From: Leptothrix sp. (in: b-proteobacteria)
Lineage (GTDB): Bacteria > Pseudomonadota > Gammaproteobacteria > Burkholderiales > Burkholderiaceae_C
Length of the DNA stretch: 64,000 bases
NCBI GenBank assembly: GCA_013822685.1
Contig: PNKV01000017.1
Coordinates: forward strand, 1 to 64,000
Reading direction: 5' to 3'
The notes below the pieces were generated by a model that was given only the letters and a program-made list of their open reading frames with translations, did no database searches and was not told the DNA's origin. Numbering within the stretch: position 1 is the stretch's first letter; every line of letters starts with the position of its first letter. Positions 62,060 through 64,000 of the stretch are shown here, piece after piece. The position numbers were made by a program, and so were the translations under genes.

Positions 62060-64000
62060 TCAGCAGCTGGTCCAGGTCCGCCTGCGCACGGCGGGCCCAA
62101 TTTCGGGCACCCTGCGCGCTGGCCACGGTCAAGGCCTGGCGGATGCTGGCCTCGGCCCCGGTCCAATCAGGCTGAGGCCCTGACGCCAGCACCTCGCCGC
62201 GGATGCGGTGCAGCTCGGCCTCGTGCCAGCGCTCACCACCTTGCTCGGTCAAGGCCTGCGAGGCATCCAGCAAGGCCAGCGCTTCGCTGCGCTGCCCGGC
62301 ACGGCCCAAGGCTTGTGCCAGCAGGGTCTGGAAGAAAGGCACCACGATGCCTGAGCCCGTCTGGTTGAACAGCGCCAGGCCACGCTGCATCTCGTCGATG
62401 CCTTCTTGCAAACGGCCTACTTGCTGCGCCCAGGCCCAGCCCCGCGCAATCACGCCGACCGAGGTCACGTAGGTGAAGCCATGTTGCTCCGCCAGGCCCA
62501 GGCCGAGTTCCAGCCGCTTCAGCAAGCCATCGACATCGCCCCTGAACAGGTAAGACATCGCGCCCCAGGCATGGGTCCAGGCCAAACTGTGCGGGTGGTT
62601 CAGCGAAGCGGCAAAGCGTTCCTGCTCCAGGCACAGGGCCTCGGCATCATGGTCCTCGCCCGCGATCCAGCGCGCCTGCGAGCCATGCACCAGCGCCACC
62701 AGCTTCAGGTCCATGGTGTACAGCTTGATGAGCGTGCGGTCTTGCGGATCGCTGTAGCGGTGCATGAGCTGGTCGGCGTGCTCAGCCACCTCGGTCACCC
62801 GGCCGCTGTACAGGCACAACTGCGCATGCATCATGTTGGCCACCAGCCAGGCATGGCGGCTGTTGGACTGGCGGGCCACGGTCATCAGGCGCTGGCCAAT
62901 GGATTCGGCCTTGTTGATCTCGCCGCGCACCAAGTGAAACACACACACGCCCCACAAAGGCCAGATCGATTCCTCGACCTTGTCGGCCGCATCCGCCAGC
63001 TGGTTGGCACGCGCATAGGCCCGCTCAACCTCGGGCGCGCCCCAGCCCTTGGCCAGCATGTGCACGGTGCCCTGCGAGGCCCGCAACTGCAGTTCGGTCT
63101 GATCCCGGTGGGGCGAGTTGGGCAATGCCGCCACCTCGGCCAGACCCGCGTCCAGGTGCGCCACCGCCTCGTGCAGCGACAAGCGCTGCAACGCCAGGTC
63201 GCTGGCCTTGCGCCAATACGGAATGGCCTGCTGCGGCTGCCCCGCTGCACTGGCATGGCGCGCCAGCATCTCGGGCTTGCTCTGCTGAAGGGCCGGAAAA
63301 CGCGACTCCACCACCTGCACGATGGCCGCGTGCAGGGCCTCTCGCTGCGGCTTGAGCAGCGAGTCGTAGGCGGCGTCTTGCACCAAGGCGTGCTTGAAGG
63401 TATAGAGGGTGCCCTGGTGGCTGACTTGCTGCGTGGCCAGCCCCGATTGGGTCAGCGCCGCCAGTGCGGCCGCCAGCTCGGCCGACGACATGCTCGACAA
63501 GGCCTCGATCAACTCGTGGCTGAACTCGCGCCCCAGCACCGAACCAATCTGCGCGATGGCCTTGGCCGCCGGCACGCGGTCCAGGCGGGCCATCAACGAA
63601 TCGCGCAAGGTGGCCGGCACCTGCGTGCGGTGGCCACCCTGGCCCTCGCTCAAAGGAATCTCCAGAATGGACTTGGTCAGCTCTTCGATGAACAAGGGCA
63701 CGCCATCGGTCTTGCTCAGGATGTGCTGCGTCAGGGCCGTGGGCAAGGCCACCTCACGCGACAGGCGCGCCACCAGCTCGGCCACCTCGGCGCGGTGCAG
63801 CCCGGGCAGCCTCAGGGTGGTCACATGCTGGTCGCCGTCACCCAGCGACAACTGGAACTCGGGCCGGTGCGTGACGACCAGCAGCATCGGCACGAACCGC
63901 GCCCGCTCAATCAACAAGCTCAGGAAATCAAGGGTGGCCGGATCGGCCCAGTGCACGTCTTCAACCAGCACCAGCGTGGGCTCACGCAGGGCCGTGGCCT
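62049..64000 (-). CDS. AAA-ATPase/TPR regulatory protein, C-terminal part (cut by window)
   Basis: This gene runs off the right edge; only its C-terminal 650 codons or so are present. The visible part starts inside a STAND/AAA_16 ATPase: the Walker B segment LVLVEDVHWADP is near the edge, followed by LLVVTHRPEFQ. It continues into a long helical region with several TPR-like units (for example the repeated aLxLaxxxgxxxxa pattern from about 63000 to 62100). The architecture fits bacterial adenylate-cyclase- or transcription-factor-linked ATPase/TPR proteins, whose N-terminal output domain would be beyond the window. Function cannot be named from this part. Confidence 0.85.
   Translation of the reverse strand, partial: ATALREPTLVLVEDVHWADPATLDFLSLLIERARFVPMLLVVTHRPEFQLSLGDGDQHVTTLRLPGLHRAEVAELVARLSREVALPTALTQHILSKTDGVPLFIEELTKSILEIPLSEGQGGHRTQVPATLRDSLMARLDRVPAAKAIAQIGSVLGREFSHELIEALSSMSSAELAAALAALTQSGLATQQVSHQGTLYTFKHALVQDAAYDSLLKPQREALHAAIVQVVESRFPALQQSKPEMLARHASAAGQPQQAIPYWRKASDLALQRLSLHEAVAHLDAGLAEVAALPNSPHRDQTELQLRASQGTVHMLAKGWGAPEVERAYARANQLADAADKVEESIWPLWGVCVFHLVRGEINKAESIGQRLMTVARQSNSRHAWLVANMMHAQLCLYSGRVTEVAEHADQLMHRYSDPQDRTLIKLYTMDLKLVALVHGSQARWIAGEDHDAEALCLEQERFAASLNHPHSLAWTHAWGAMSYLFRGDVDGLLKRLELGLGLAEQHGFTYVTSVGVIARGWAWAQQVGRLQEGIDEMQRGLALFNQTGSGIVVPFFQTLLAQALGRAGQRSEALALLDASQALTEQGGERWHEAELHRIRGEVLASGPQPDWTGAEASIRQALTVASAQGARNWARRAQADLDQLLIKR

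Overview
The window is a GC-rich stretch of bacterial chromosome, densely packed with genes on both strands. The leuS-lptE-holA block, three PEP-CTERM exosortase substrates, a spu-type polyamine operon and many c-di-GMP proteins point to a betaproteobacterium of the order Burkholderiales, perhaps an Aquabacterium/Leptothrix-like relative; the genus is a guess. I saw no tRNA, rRNA, insertion sequence, prophage or CRISPR array.

Layout. 0.3-6 kb: glycerol use (glpD on minus; glpR and glpK on plus) with a membrane diguanylate cyclase between the two halves. 6-10.5 kb: an alpha/beta hydrolase, a PEP-CTERM protein, a dapA-like aldolase behind an unusual leader, and a VOC protein with a YafY-type regulator. 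10.7-18 kb: an exported ankyrin protein, then leuS, lptE and holA. 18-31 kb: a stand-alone condensation-type acyltransferase, two GGDEF-EAL proteins, a thioredoxin, two convergent overlapping PEP-CTERM genes, and a LysR regulator divergent from an NAD(P)-binding oxidoreductase.

28.6-33.8 kb holds a compact four-gene signalling operon: LuxR-type response regulator, TonB-dependent receptor, periplasmic binding protein and NarX-type histidine kinase. 34.1-45.8 kb is a polyamine region: a spuABC-like catabolic set (PuuD, PuuA and an aminotransferase), a PotFGHI transporter, a porin, and a nearby PuuC-type aldehyde dehydrogenase. The operon starts behind an excellent sigma-54 promoter. 45.8-53.7 kb: a VOC protein, a LysR regulator with a broken zinc-type alcohol dehydrogenase, an AraC regulator with a metal-dependent hydrolase and a KAS III-like protein lacking the catalytic cysteine, an unknown protein and a chemotaxis receptor. 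53.8-64 kb: a divergent hybrid kinase and OmpR-type regulator, OmpW, a flavin amine oxidase, an acetolactate-synthase-like enzyme paired with a flavoprotein, and the C-terminal part of an AAA/TPR protein cut by the window edge.

Two themes link distant genes. First, four FliA (sigma-28) promoter candidates with exact 11-bp spacing lie in front of the diguanylate cyclase, both GGDEF-EAL proteins and the chemotaxis receptor, which suggests that c-di-GMP turnover is expressed with the flagellar programme. Second, polyamine uptake and breakdown appears to be nitrogen-controlled through RpoN.
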